Source: Fervidibacter sinensis
GTDB lineage: Bacteria; Armatimonadota; Fervidibacteria; Fervidibacterales; Fervidibacteraceae
Direction: 5' to 3' (one strand)
DNA: 64,000 nt
Assembly (NCBI GenBank): GCA_032161045.1
Contig: JAVHTH010000016.1
The notes beneath the pieces are model-generated. The model was not told the origin of the DNA and did not search any database. It saw only the letters and a list, made by a program, of their open reading frames with translations. Position numbers and translations under genes: made by a program. Of the stretch, positions 26,407 to 35,357 are shown one piece after another (the stretch's first letter is position 1; the number at the start of each line of letters is the position of its first letter).

Positions 26407-27963
26407 TCAAATTGGCAGAGCGATACCTTCGCCCCTAATGTCAGCGCAGCCACACCAACTTTCACCAACCCGTTCAATTCCGTGAGCAACTCCAGTCCCA
26501 AAAGTTGGAGGGTAAGCAACAGTTTGAACTTGCCAGCCTGCTTGCTCTAAAATCTCTGGGTCGCCAGCCCCCTGTTCAATTAGCAAACGGTTCTCTCCCT
26601 GCCATAAAATTCGTGGCATCTCTATCGCTTCCTGCAACCGTTTCCCGCGATAGAGCCAATGGAGCATTATCCAAGCGTGGAGGGTTGGGCGGTAATCCCC
26701 ACCGCTCGTTCCCAGCACTCCCTTGACATTTTTTCCCTCAAGCACCATCACCGCCGAGAGTGTGTGTCTTGGTCTCTTGCCCCCAACCAACTCGTTCGGA
26801 TGTCCCGCCTTCAGCACGAAATTTGCTCCGCGATTGTGAAACAGCACCCCTGTTTTCGGGTCCATGATGCCAGAGCCGAAATTGTGGAAGATGCTTTGAA
26901 TGACGGAAGCAGCGTTGCCTTCCGCATCCACGACAGCGAAATAGGTAGTGTCAGCAAGAAGCGACTGCAATTTCACAGGTGGGCTATTTGTCGTTAATTG
27001 CTGCCTGAGCATGGCGATTCTATCTGTGTTCAAAAGCGCCTCTGGTGGGAACGGAACGAAGTGCGGGTCAGCGAGGTAAGAATCTCGCTCTTTAGCGATC
27101 ACTCGGGCAACCAATCCGACTAAACTTGACAGTTCTGTCATTTCCAGTCGCTCTATTGGGAAGGTTCGCAAAAGCGCCAAACTCTGCAAAGTAGCGATGC
27201 CCAAAGAGTTAGGCGGTATCTCCAAGATTGTCAAGTTGCCGTCACTCCACGAGAGCGGTTCTCCCCACAAACTCGTTTGAGCGGCGAAGTCTTCAACTGT
27301 CACAGGATTGCCCTTCCGCTGCAGGTATTTGACCATAGATTTTGTCAAGTCACTTGAGTAAAAGGCGTCTCTCCCCTCTTCCGCAATTTGCTTCAGAGTT
27401 CGTGAAAGTGAAACTTGCTTGAGTGTTTGTCCAACTCCAAGTGGTTTCCCATTGCGGAAGAAAACCTTTCGCGCCCCTTCATCTTTCGCCAATCTTCTGG
27501 CGTTCGCTGCAATCGCGGCAGCGAGTTTGAAAGAAACTGGAAACCCCTCATAAGCAACTTGTATTGCGGGAGACCAAAGTTCTTTCCAAAGTAACTTTCC
27601 AAAACGGGAATGAAGTTGCCACAGCGCATCAACAAGCCCGGGGACAGTGACTGTCAATGGTGAATAAGGTGGCAAATTTCCGCGAAAGCGGCGACGCAAA
27701 TCGGAAGCGTTCAAATTTTTCGGTGCGCAACCGCTACCGTTGAGAGAAACTGCTCTCTTTTCCCTTGCGAGCCAGAAAAGCCCGAAGAAGTCACCACCCA
27801 AACCGCAAAGGTGCGGCGTGACAACGGAAAGCACAGCGCTGACTGCAACAACAGCGTCGGCGAAGTTTCCGCCTTGCTTTAAAACATCCCTTCCAACCAA
27901 CGCAGCGAGTGGATGTTCGGCAACGACCATTCCGTGCCCCGACCACGCCGGCAACTTGAACAT
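26407..27963 (-). CDS. Gamma-glutamyltransferase-family protein, no signal peptide
   Basis: 518 residues from the ATG at 27963 with AAGGAGTGG upstream. It is an N-terminal nucleophile hydrolase of the GGT family. GHGMVVAEHPLAA starts the large subunit. LADTTYFAVVD places the autocatalytic cleavage and nucleophile at Thr339, corresponding to Thr391 of E. coli GGT. FGSGIMDPKTGVLFHNRG and GTSGGDYRPTLHAWIML are oxyanion and small-subunit blocks. Unlike E. coli Ggt there is no signal peptide, so it is probably intracellular, as in some archaea. It may cleave gamma-glutamyl compounds or act on another amide. It lies 26 bases downstream of the agmatinase-like gene on the same strand. Confidence 0.9.
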   Translation of the reverse strand: MFKLPAWSGHGMVVAEHPLAALVGRDVLKQGGNFADAVVAVSAVLSVVTPHLCGLGGDFFGLFWLAREKRAVSLNGSGCAPKNLNASDLRRRFRGNLPPYSPLTVTVPGLVDALWQLHSRFGKLLWKELWSPAIQVAYEGFPVSFKLAAAIAANARRLAKDEGARKVFFRNGKPLGVGQTLKQVSLSRTLKQIAEEGRDAFYSSDLTKSMVKYLQRKGNPVTVEDFAAQTSLWGEPLSWSDGNLTILEIPPNSLGIATLQSLALLRTFPIERLEMTELSSLVGLVARVIAKERDSYLADPHFVPFPPEALLNTDRIAMLRQQLTTNSPPVKLQSLLADTTYFAVVDAEGNAASVIQSIFHNFGSGIMDPKTGVLFHNRGANFVLKAGHPNELVGGKRPRHTLSAVMVLEGKNVKGVLGTSGGDYRPTLHAWIMLHWLYRGKRLQEAIEMPRILWQGENRLLIEQGAGDPEILEQAGWQVQTVAYPPTFGTGVAHGIERVGESWCGCADIRGEGIALPI

Positions 27964-27989
27964 TCCAATCCACTCCTTTCCAAAAGTCT

Positions 27990-28805
27990 TCAACGCTCAC
28001 CGCTTCGCTTACCCCAAAACGCCAAAATGCCTTCTTGAACTAACTTCGCTGCCGTGACCGCTGTGACCTCAGCGGGGTCATAAGGCGGGTGAACTTCCAC
28101 TATGTCCATCCCGATGATCGTTAGGTTTCTCAATGCTTGAAAAAGCGAGATGACTTGCTCGTATCTCAAACCGCCGGGCTCTGGGTTGCCAACCCCGGGG
28201 CACAAACTTGGGTCAAGGGCATCAATGTCAATGCTCAGGTAAGTTGGGCGGGATGGGTCAAGTTTACTGGGCAATTCTTCAATGGATACATACCTGCTCC
28301 AGTCTTCGTTTCCGACGAAAGAACGAGCCCCTGCGACCCAAACTCGCCCTTCAACCATTTCCCAAATTCTCCGAATGGTGCAAGCGTGTGAGTAACGGCT
28401 GCCGTTGTAACTGTCACGCCAATCAGAATGAGCATCCAAAACCGCAACTTGCAACTGAGGTAAGACACGCCTTATCCCCGCAACCACACCGATGGTCACG
28501 CTATGGTCCCCACCTAACACAACGATGCGCTGCCCAGCCCTCAAAATTTCTTCAACCGTGTCGGCAATTTGAGACAGCGCTTCTTCCAACTGGGTGCTTA
28601 AAGCCAAATCCCCAGCATCGCCTAAAGCGACATCTCTCAAATCGGCACGAAAAATGGCACTGTAACTTTCAATGCTTTGAGAAGCACGGCGAATTGCTGC
28701 CGGCGCAAAAGCGCTTCCCTTCCTGTAACTTGAAGCCTCTTCAAAGGGAACACCCAGAATGACGACTTGGGCGCCATCCAACGAGCCTGCTTCCAGAAAC
28801 CGCAC
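27990..28805 (-). CDS. speB: Agmatinase/ureohydrolase family enzyme
   Basis: About 271 residues. Binuclear manganese motifs are visible: GGDHS, DAHSDWRD (the DAHxD block) and SIDIDALDP (the DxDxxDP block). The gene is typed as agmatinase rather than arginase on overall resemblance; formiminoglutamase or guanidinobutyrase activity cannot be excluded. Agmatinase makes putrescine and urea. I prefer the GTG at 28805, which has AGAGGTGA upstream; a GTG four codons earlier (28817) is the alternative. It is the first gene of a unit with the GGT-like gene. Confidence 0.85.
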   Translation of the reverse strand: MRFLEAGSLDGAQVVILGVPFEEASSYRKGSAFAPAAIRRASQSIESYSAIFRADLRDVALGDAGDLALSTQLEEALSQIADTVEEILRAGQRIVVLGGDHSVTIGVVAGIRRVLPQLQVAVLDAHSDWRDSYNGSRYSHACTIRRIWEMVEGRVWVAGARSFVGNEDWSRYVSIEELPSKLDPSRPTYLSIDIDALDPSLCPGVGNPEPGGLRYEQVISLFQALRNLTIIGMDIVEVHPPYDPAEVTAVTAAKLVQEGILAFWGKRSGER

Positions 28806-28817
28806 TGCTGTTTTCAC

Positions 28818-29091
28818 CTCTCTCGTCAGTTCTTGTTAATTCGTAGCCTACTCGCTCAATCCATTTTGCCCCAACGAACGAAATTTGGGAAACGAACAAG
28901 TTCTTGGACAAGCAATTCCCCTTTCGGCGCAGATTCCCGGCTCGTGAAAGGGTTGTTTCAAAGCGCACGAATTTCGGGGTTGACTTCAAACGCTTAACGG
29001 ACTCGTAACGAAATTTTAATGCCATGAAAACAAGCCATTGGCAAAGTTTCCAAAGCGAGTTGGTGGGGAAAGCCTACCGACAAGTAAAAAC
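28818..29091. other. Intergenic region between divergent speB-like and porin genes
   Basis: No convincing gene. It must hold two divergent promoters. A TTGACT occurs at about 28979 without a clear -10 partner. A 9-base string ACGAAATTT occurs twice (about 28876 and 29007). Confidence 0.4.
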
Positions 29092-29109
29092 GGGCACATA
29101 AATGTGCCC
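29092..29109. promoter_or_regulatory. Perfect 18-bp palindrome in the porin leader
   Basis: GGGCACAT-AA-ATGTGCCC lies 7 bases before the AAGGAGGG ribosome site of the porin gene. The 2-base centre is too tight for a stable RNA loop of the full stem, so a dimeric repressor operator is the more natural reading. A hairpin near the ribosome site remains possible. Confidence 0.5.
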
Positions 29110-29129
29110 ATGCTAAGGAGGGATGAGTT

Positions 29130-30260
29130 ATGCGTTGGTTGATTGCTGTGTCGTTGGGGGCTTTGGCTGCGTTCGGGAACTTTGTGACAGCGCAGAGTGG
29201 GACTTCATCTGTTGAAGCGTTGCAGGCGGAAATTACCCGCCTAAAGGAGCAACTTTCAAAACTTGAGGCTCAACTCGCTGAAATTCAAAAGCAGCAAAAG
29301 GCTACCGAAAAAATCACTCAACGCTTTGAACCCATCACCGTTCACGGCTACATCCAAATGCGTTATGAGCGCGACAGTTCAAGACCGACGGACGAAAGCA
29401 ACTTGACGACAGGTCGCGCCAAAGAGAACTTCAGGCTCCGCCGAGTTAGATTGGATGTTCGTGGCACACCTGTCAAGGGAGTGCTTTACAGGTTACAAGT
29501 TGACGCTGCGGAAACGGATGTCGCTTTGCGTGATGCTTACCTTGAATTGAGAGCGGGTGACGGTGTTTTCACTTTCGGTCATTTCAAAGTCCCACTGCTT
29601 GAGGAAGTTTTGGAATCTTCGTCGGTGCGATGGACGCCCGAAAGGGCGCGAGTTTCAACAGCGCTTTTCTCCGGCGAGCGCGACCGAGGGATCACTTACA
29701 CTTTGAGAAAACAAGGCTTGCCAGAAATTACGCTTGGCTTGTTCAGCGGAACAAGGACAACTCAAACCCAAGACAGTTTGACCACACGCAAAAGTTGGCT
29801 TGTCCGCATCGTCCAGCCATTGGACAAGGAAGGCAAGTTGGGGCGAATTTGGGTTGGAAGGATGGATGGTATCGGTCGGCGCGATTTCGGTGGGGGTCAG
29901 ATTCTCAACTTTGATCGGGAACGAACTGCCGTTGGTTTGCTCTTGACCCCTATTTCTGGCTTGACAATTCGTGGAGAATGGGTTGACGGCAAAGATGCCG
30001 GCTTCGCAACAAAACCGACGGTTAAAGTTCGCGGTTGGTATGCCTTAGTCGGCTACAAACTTCCCAACCAACCCATCACCCTTTACGCCAAGCATGACCA
30101 ATATGACCCCAATCGCGATATTCCGGGTAACACCTCTAAGCGCAACGCTTTGGGAGTCCAGTATGACCTGAACAAGATGACGAGGCTGAACTTGACTTGG
30201 GAGAAGCAAGAGAACCCCGATGCGACCGTTTGGACATTCCAGACGCAAGTGAGGTATTAA
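29130..30260 (+). CDS. Outer-membrane porin, phosphate-selective porin O/P-like
   Basis: 376 residues from an ATG with AAGGAGGG. A signal peptide (about 1-21, cut near TAQ) is followed by a short coiled coil (about 28-60, EALQAEITRLKEQLSKLEAQ). A beta-barrel of alternating hydrophobic strands begins at ITVHGYIQMRYERD and includes RLRRVRLDVRG, the usual OprO/OprP start. The C-terminus VRY has the terminal aromatic residue of outer-membrane proteins. The coiled coil probably trimerises the barrel or touches peptidoglycan. The transported solute is not certain. This gene is strong evidence for a diderm envelope. Confidence 0.88.
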   Translation: MRWLIAVSLGALAAFGNFVTAQSGTSSVEALQAEITRLKEQLSKLEAQLAEIQKQQKATEKITQRFEPITVHGYIQMRYERDSSRPTDESNLTTGRAKENFRLRRVRLDVRGTPVKGVLYRLQVDAAETDVALRDAYLELRAGDGVFTFGHFKVPLLEEVLESSSVRWTPERARVSTALFSGERDRGITYTLRKQGLPEITLGLFSGTRTTQTQDSLTTRKSWLVRIVQPLDKEGKLGRIWVGRMDGIGRRDFGGGQILNFDRERTAVGLLLTPISGLTIRGEWVDGKDAGFATKPTVKVRGWYALVGYKLPNQPITLYAKHDQYDPNRDIPGNTSKRNALGVQYDLNKMTRLNLTWEKQENPDATVWTFQTQVRY

Positions 30261-30281
30261 GGGAAGGTTTGTTGGTTCGTA

Positions 30282-30304
30282 GTAAGGCACGAAGCGAAGT
30301 GCCG
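30282..30304. terminator. Weak hairpin between convergent porin and mreB
   Basis: GGCAC-gaagcgaa-GTGCC lies in the 121-base gap between the two stops. It has no clear U-tract, so termination is a guess from position. Confidence 0.3.
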
Positions 30305-30381
30305 TCAAAAACGGGACGGGAGACGCGGGGCGGGTTAAGACGACACTTCGCTAAAGCCTCGTGTCTTAAAACTTACCAGTT

Positions 30382-31377
30382 TCACATCCCGTCAAGGTGC
30401 AAGACATGAAGCATGTCAAGAGCCAATCCCGTTCCGAGAGCGACAGCCGAGACTGGGTCATCGGCAACTCGGACCGGGACACCTGTTTCAAGTTGCAGCA
30501 ATTGGTCCAAGCCCCGCAAGAGTGCTCCACCGCCGGTAAGGACAATGCCACGGGTGACGACTTCCGCTGCCAATTCGGGCGGGGTTTGTTCCAAAACTGC
30601 CTTAACCCGATTGACGATTTGACTGACGGGTTCAGCGAGGGCTTGACGAATTTCTTCGGAAGTGATTCGGATGGTTTTAGGCAAACCTGTCACCATGTCG
30701 CGACCGCGAACTTCCATCGTCAATTCTTGCTGGAGTTTGTATGCGGAGCCAATCTGGATTTTGATTTCCTCCGCGGTTTGTTCACCGATGAGCAGGTTGT
30801 ATTCGCGTTTGATGTATTTGACTATGGCTTCGTCCATCTTGATGCCACCAACCCGCACGGAATCGCTGACGACTATGCCGCCCAGCGAAATGACTGCAAT
30901 ATCGGTTGTTCCGCCACCAATGTCCACAACTACATTGGCGCCGGGCTCTGTGATCGGCAACCCCGCTCCAATTGCTGCAGCCATTGGCTCTTCAATTGGG
31001 AAAGCGCGGCGGGCACCCGCTTCAATTGCAGCATCAACGACCGCTCGTTTTTCCACACTTGTCGCTTTTGCTGGAACGCAAACGATGACATCAGGCTTGA
31101 ACAAAGTCCAAGGACCGCAGGCTTTCTTGATGAAGTGCTTGAGCATTGCAGCAGTTGTGGTATAGTCTGCGATAACGCCGTCCCTTAAGGGCTGGCGGGC
31201 AGTGATGGCACTTGGTGTTTTCCCGATCATCCGCTTAGCATCTTCGCCGACTGCGAGAATTTTTCCCTTGCGGTCAACAGCAACGACGGACGGCTCCCTC
31301 AGGACAATGCCTCTCCCCTTGACAAAAACTCTCACACAAGTCGTCCCAAGGTCAATACCCAAACTTCGCCCCAACAT
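30382..31377 (-). CDS. mreB: Rod-shape-determining actin homologue MreB
   Basis: 331 residues. It is actin-like: IDLGTTCVRVFV (phosphate 1), VVDIGGGTTDIAVISLGGIV (phosphate 2) and GIVLTGGGALLRGLD (adenosine loop), with EEPMAAAIGAGLP between. MreB filaments guide elongation peptidoglycan synthesis under the inner membrane. The ATG at 31377 lies inside the last 26 bases of murA, with GGGTGAG ahead of it. No mreC or mreD follows on this strand; the gene ends convergent to the porin. Confidence 0.95.
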   Translation of the reverse strand: MLGRSLGIDLGTTCVRVFVKGRGIVLREPSVVAVDRKGKILAVGEDAKRMIGKTPSAITARQPLRDGVIADYTTTAAMLKHFIKKACGPWTLFKPDVIVCVPAKATSVEKRAVVDAAIEAGARRAFPIEEPMAAAIGAGLPITEPGANVVVDIGGGTTDIAVISLGGIVVSDSVRVGGIKMDEAIVKYIKREYNLLIGEQTAEEIKIQIGSAYKLQQELTMEVRGRDMVTGLPKTIRITSEEIRQALAEPVSQIVNRVKAVLEQTPPELAAEVVTRGIVLTGGGALLRGLDQLLQLETGVPVRVADDPVSAVALGTGLALDMLHVLHLDGM

Positions 31378-32680
31378 GATTGCTCACCCGCACTGTTTCT
31401 TCTAACATACCGACCTCTGCACCGAGGCTTGACAATTTTTCAATGATGTGTGCGTAACCCCTCTGAATTTTTTCGGCTTGATGGATGATGGTTTCACCGT
31501 CGGCACTTAAACCAGCCAAAAGCAGCGCAGCACCAGCCCTCAAGTCAGGTGCAATGACTTCGCCGCTGTGGAACTCTGGAATACCGAAAACCCACGCCAG
31601 ACAAGGTAAGCGCTTAGGGTTGTCGGCGACCTCTATTTTAGCCTTAGCGCCCAACTTCTCAAGTTCCTCCCAATAAAGCAAGCGGTCGCGGTGGATGGTC
31701 TCAACGATAAGGCTAACTCCGTCGCAGCGTGCGAGAAAAGCACCCATTGGAGGTTGAAGGTCTGTAGGGAAGCCCGGGAAAGGCTCAGTCATAACGGTGA
31801 TTGGGCGGGGACGACCGTTCATCGCGACAGTTATCCGATCATCATCAACCTCAACATCAGCCCCTGCTTCCACGAGTTTTTGCAAGAACGGTCTAAGCCA
31901 TTCTGTTGGAACACCAACGACGGTTACTTCGCCGTTAGTGATCGCACCAGCAAGCAAGTAAGTTCCCGCTTCCATGCGGTCAGGTATGACCGTCCAATCT
32001 GCTGGTGAGAGTTGCTTGACACCTTCAATTTTCACGATGGGAGTTCCTTCGCCAGAAATTTTCGCTCCCATCGCTTTCAAATAACGGGCGCATGCGACCA
32101 CTTCGGGTTCCATTGCAGCGTTTTTAATGACGGTCACCCCTTCAGCCAAAGATGCAGCGAGCATTATGTTGACGGTTGTTCCGACGCTTCTCCACCTCGG
32201 ATCAAGTTCAATGACTGCTCCGTGAAGTTTACCTTTCGGGCAAACCGCCTTGATGATTTCCCCTTCCAGCGAAACATGAGCACCCATTTTCTGAAAAGCG
32301 TCAAGGTGAAAGTCAACTTGCCTGCTTAATGGGCAACCACCGGGCAACCCGATCGTCACTTCACCAAATTGAGTCAGCAAAACCCCAGCCAAGTAAATTG
32401 AGGCGCGAATTTGAGCGACCGAACCATTAGGGAGCGGGCAAGGTGTCAAATGGGTCGTATCAAGGTGAACGGTTTCGTTTTCAAAAACGACACCCACATT
32501 GAGCGTCCTAAGGATGTCAAGCAAAATGTGAACATCAATGATGTCGGGGACTCGGTAGAAGTTGACATAACCCCTACAAAGCAAAGCCGCCGGCAGCAGC
32601 GCCAAAGCGGCGTTCTTGCTACCGCTAACCTCAACTATACCTTGCAACCGCCTTCCCCCGACCACTCTCAAGGTCGCCAT
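31352..32680 (-). CDS. murA: UDP-N-acetylglucosamine 1-carboxyvinyltransferase
   Basis: 442 residues, an EPSP-synthase-like inside-out barrel. VSGSKNAALALLPAALL holds the Lys-Asn pair near the N-terminus. Cys116 in LPGGCPLSRQVDFHL is the residue that attacks PEP and is alkylated by fosfomycin, so Cys-type MurA is predicted. The loop reads GGCPLSRQVD, not the common GGCxIGxRPVD. It commits UDP-GlcNAc to peptidoglycan. It is the first gene of a murA-mreB unit with a 26-base overlap and is divergent from the diadenylate cyclase gene. Confidence 0.95.
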   Translation of the reverse strand: MATLRVVGGRRLQGIVEVSGSKNAALALLPAALLCRGYVNFYRVPDIIDVHILLDILRTLNVGVVFENETVHLDTTHLTPCPLPNGSVAQIRASIYLAGVLLTQFGEVTIGLPGGCPLSRQVDFHLDAFQKMGAHVSLEGEIIKAVCPKGKLHGAVIELDPRWRSVGTTVNIMLAASLAEGVTVIKNAAMEPEVVACARYLKAMGAKISGEGTPIVKIEGVKQLSPADWTVIPDRMEAGTYLLAGAITNGEVTVVGVPTEWLRPFLQKLVEAGADVEVDDDRITVAMNGRPRPITVMTEPFPGFPTDLQPPMGAFLARCDGVSLIVETIHRDRLLYWEELEKLGAKAKIEVADNPKRLPCLAWVFGIPEFHSGEVIAPDLRAGAALLLAGLSADGETIIHQAEKIQRGYAHIIEKLSSLGAEVGMLEETVRVSNHVGAKFGY

Positions 32681-32886
32681 TGATTCATCACACTCCGTTA
32701 GTTATTCCGCGCTTTCAAGGTTCTCAGCGCCATTCAAAAGTATAATGCCGCTTCGTGTCAAGCGTCGCCCTTAGTGATGCAAACTTGCTAAAATCTTGAG
32801 ACGGCGCACCTTTTTGCGTTCAACGAAAATCTCAAAGACTTCCATGCGCCACAAACTTTTGCGCCAACCAGCGAGGTGTCAAGTCA

Positions 32887-33798
32887 ATGCCAGAAAAAGA
32901 GCAAAAACGAAAACCGCGCCGCGAGGAAGCAGAAGAACTCTCTGACCCAACGGAAGCGCTCCTCAACGCGGCGTGTCAATTGGTGAAACAGGGAACAGGG
33001 CACAGTGTCCTTATTTGTGCCGAGCCACCATTGTTCGTCACCTTGCAAGAATGGTTGACAAAAGCACCTTTTATTTTGGCAACATCTGCTCGTTCCCTAC
33101 CCGAAGAAATCAAGAACACTGTCAAGAGCACGATTGAACTGCCAATGATTCGCTTGCCGCGAATGGGACAAATTAAACTCGCCGTGATTTTGGGCTTGGC
33201 TCAAGGCAACATCCACGCCGACGACACATTGGTTTGTCTCGCGGGTCCTCCTCATGCCCATCGGTTAGACACTCTGCTTTTGCTTAAGGTTCGGGATGAG
33301 TTTGAACTTTTCGCCATTTCAGACCAACTCCTTACAGAGCATGTGAACCCAGAAGTGTTTGAGCAGGTGTTGGAACTGGCAATCCAAATTGCCGCGGAAG
33401 GGCGAGAGGGAAAACCTTTGGGCGCTTTGTTCGTCCTCGGCGATTACGAGAATGTCAGCAGATATGCAACTCAACTTGTCCTCAACCCTTTCAAAGGCTA
33501 CGATGAATCGGAACGCAACATCCTTGACCCTCGTTTGGCTGAAACGATTAAGGAGTTCTGTGCCATTGATGGCGCATTTCTCATCCGCGGCGATGGGGTT
33601 GTGGAAGCGGCAGGTGCTTTTTTGCACCCGGGATTTCCTCACGAAGATTTGCCAATGGGTTTGGGCGCTCGCCACGCCGCCGCAGCGGCAATCACCGCAG
33701 TTACAAACGCAGTTGCAATCACTGTCTCCGCATCAACAGGAACAGTCAGGGTTTTCCGAAAAGGCAAAATGATCATTGAAATTGAGCGACCAAGTTGA
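32887..33798 (+). CDS. Diadenylate cyclase, archaeal DacZ-like
   Basis: 303 residues. A basic N-terminus is followed by an alpha/beta domain (about 20-165), then the DAC domain (about 175-300). The catalytic DGA is at 228-230 (IDGAFLIRGDG). The second motif reads RHA (262-264, GLGARHAAAAAIT) instead of the bacterial RHR. GKPLGALFVLGD and VSASTGTVRVFRKGKMI complete the domain. The N-terminal domain plus this motif spelling resembles archaeal DacZ more than DisA, CdaA or CdaS; that resemblance is from memory. It should make c-di-AMP, often tied to osmotic or potassium control. It is upstream of the Lnt-like gene, about 43 bases apart. Confidence 0.85.
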   Translation: MPEKEQKRKPRREEAEELSDPTEALLNAACQLVKQGTGHSVLICAEPPLFVTLQEWLTKAPFILATSARSLPEEIKNTVKSTIELPMIRLPRMGQIKLAVILGLAQGNIHADDTLVCLAGPPHAHRLDTLLLLKVRDEFELFAISDQLLTEHVNPEVFEQVLELAIQIAAEGREGKPLGALFVLGDYENVSRYATQLVLNPFKGYDESERNILDPRLAETIKEFCAIDGAFLIRGDGVVEAAGAFLHPGFPHEDLPMGLGARHAAAAAITAVTNAVAITVSASTGTVRVFRKGKMIIEIERPS

Positions 33799-33841
33799 TT
33801 GGCTTGGGCTTTCGTCATCGGAACGCGGGAGGTTATCGTCA

Positions 33842-35218
33842 GTGGAAGCAATTACAGCCTTAATTGCTTTGCTCGGAGGTTTGGTCTTTGGTGCAGCAAT
33901 TCCGCCATGCAGGTGTTCGGTTTTGAGTTTTTTCGGGCTTGGACTTTTGCTCATCGTGAACGCTTTAAGGATTTTTTGGCACGAACGAATCCTTTACGCT
34001 CTGCTGTGGGGTCTTTCGGCAGCGATTTTGCCCATCGCTTTCAGCATCAAGATAGCGAAATCGCAAGGTGCGGATTACCCAAATGACCTTGCCGGATGGT
34101 TGTTCGCGTTCCTGCCTTTCCTGCTATTGTCAATTCTCGCTTGTGCCGTTTGTTGGGTGGCAGGAAAGTTATGGCTGAGTGGCAAATGGAAAGGAACGGA
34201 TTGGGTCTTCTTCGTCGCTGCACTCGGCGTCATTGCCGAATGGTTCACGCTCTTCCTTCCCTTGCCCATTAACTTAGCCGTGACGCAATCTCGTTCACCT
34301 GTCGCTTCGCTCGCTTTCTTTGCGGGCATTTGGGGAGTTTCGTGGTTCGTTTGGTTTGTTGCTGCCACCTTTGCGGAAATTGCCTTCAAGCAAAAGTTGA
34401 ACTGGGTGACAATTTGCTGCGCTGTTTTCTTCCTTGTCGCCCCGCATCTTTTTGTCAAATGGCTTCACAATCAAGCCCCGAAATGGACAGTGAAAGTGGC
34501 GCTCGTCCAGAACGGGGACGAAGACCCTTTGAACTTAGCGGCAAAAGTTCGCGATGTTGAACTTATCGTCTTGCCTGAACTCGCACTCGGTCAGGAAACT
34601 CCGTTGATGTGGGAATCATTGAAAGAACTCGCCGGAAAAACGGGAACGCCAATCGTTGCTGGGTTTGAAGAATCTGACCCGCCCTCAAATGTTGCTGCTC
34701 TCATCTCTCATGATGGCGATGAAGTTTTGCGCTACCGAAAAATCCATCTTTTCGGTGCGGAGCATTGGAGATACAAGCGTGGCAAAGAAGTGAAAGCATT
34801 GGACAACCTCGGCATCGCAATTTGCTTTGACACGGTTTTCCCTGATGTCGTCCGCAAGTTGGCGAAGCAAGGTGCACTCTTGGTTGCAGTGCCAAACCAT
34901 GACCCGCCAGTCGTCGGCTTTTTGCTCCATCACTTGCATGCAGCCTTTCTGCCAATCCGAGCCATTGAAAACTTTGTCGCCATTGTCAAGGTTGACAATT
35001 TCGGCTTGTCACAAGTCATTGCGCCCGACGGCAGGATAATTGCTGAAGCACCTTTGGGGAGAACGACCGTGCTGAAAGCGGATGCAGTCATCTACCCGCC
35101 TTTACAGGATTTTTCGCTTCGTCCCTTGACACCTTACACCCTTTTCGGCGATTGGTTCGTTGCTTTTTGTGCCATAATGGTTGCGTCCTTGCTCATTTGG
35201 CGAGTGAGATTTTCGTGA
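33842..35218 (+). CDS. Apolipoprotein N-acyltransferase-like membrane protein
   Basis: 458 residues from the GTG at 33842, chosen for GGGAGG at 33827-33832; the frame is open back into the preceding gene. Six or so membrane helices (to about residue 225) are followed by a nitrilase-type domain. It has the expected Glu-Lys-Cys triad: Glu in LPELALG, Lys in YRKIHLF, Cys in AICFDTVFPD. A final membrane helix closes the protein. This is the plan of Lnt, which N-acylates lipoproteins in diderms. The sequence is divergent, so a different acyl or amide transfer is possible. It is probably cotranscribed with the diadenylate cyclase gene. Confidence 0.82.
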   Translation: MEAITALIALLGGLVFGAAIPPCRCSVLSFFGLGLLLIVNALRIFWHERILYALLWGLSAAILPIAFSIKIAKSQGADYPNDLAGWLFAFLPFLLLSILACAVCWVAGKLWLSGKWKGTDWVFFVAALGVIAEWFTLFLPLPINLAVTQSRSPVASLAFFAGIWGVSWFVWFVAATFAEIAFKQKLNWVTICCAVFFLVAPHLFVKWLHNQAPKWTVKVALVQNGDEDPLNLAAKVRDVELIVLPELALGQETPLMWESLKELAGKTGTPIVAGFEESDPPSNVAALISHDGDEVLRYRKIHLFGAEHWRYKRGKEVKALDNLGIAICFDTVFPDVVRKLAKQGALLVAVPNHDPPVVGFLLHHLHAAFLPIRAIENFVAIVKVDNFGLSQVIAPDGRIIAEAPLGRTTVLKADAVIYPPLQDFSLRPLTPYTLFGDWFVAFCAIMVASLLIWRVRFS

Positions 35219-35254
35219 TCGGGATGGCGAGGCTCCTGTCAAGCCGAAAAATTC

Positions 35255-35345
35255 AACGCAAATTCAACGCTTACACGCCTACACTCAAAACGCACAACAC
35301 AACAAAAACGCTCAACGCGCAACACACAACGCTTAACGAATTTTT
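35255..35345. repeat. A/C-rich low-complexity leader with CAACGC/ACACAAC repeats
   Basis: About 90 bases almost free of G on the plus strand, with repeated AACGC, ACACAAC and ACGCTTACACGC strings. ACGCTTACACGCCTACACTC here resembles ACGCTTACACGCTTGCACTC at about 54022-54041. The A/C-rich leader RNA would be unstructured. It ends at the GAGGTGA site of the dehydrogenase gene. Confidence 0.5.
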
Positions 35346-35357
35346 TGAGGTGATTTC

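Noticed and set aside
30397..31188. Long open frame antisense to mreB
   Set aside because: It mirrors the mreB coding frame, is rich in unusual residues and matches no family; the opposite strand encodes an intact MreB.
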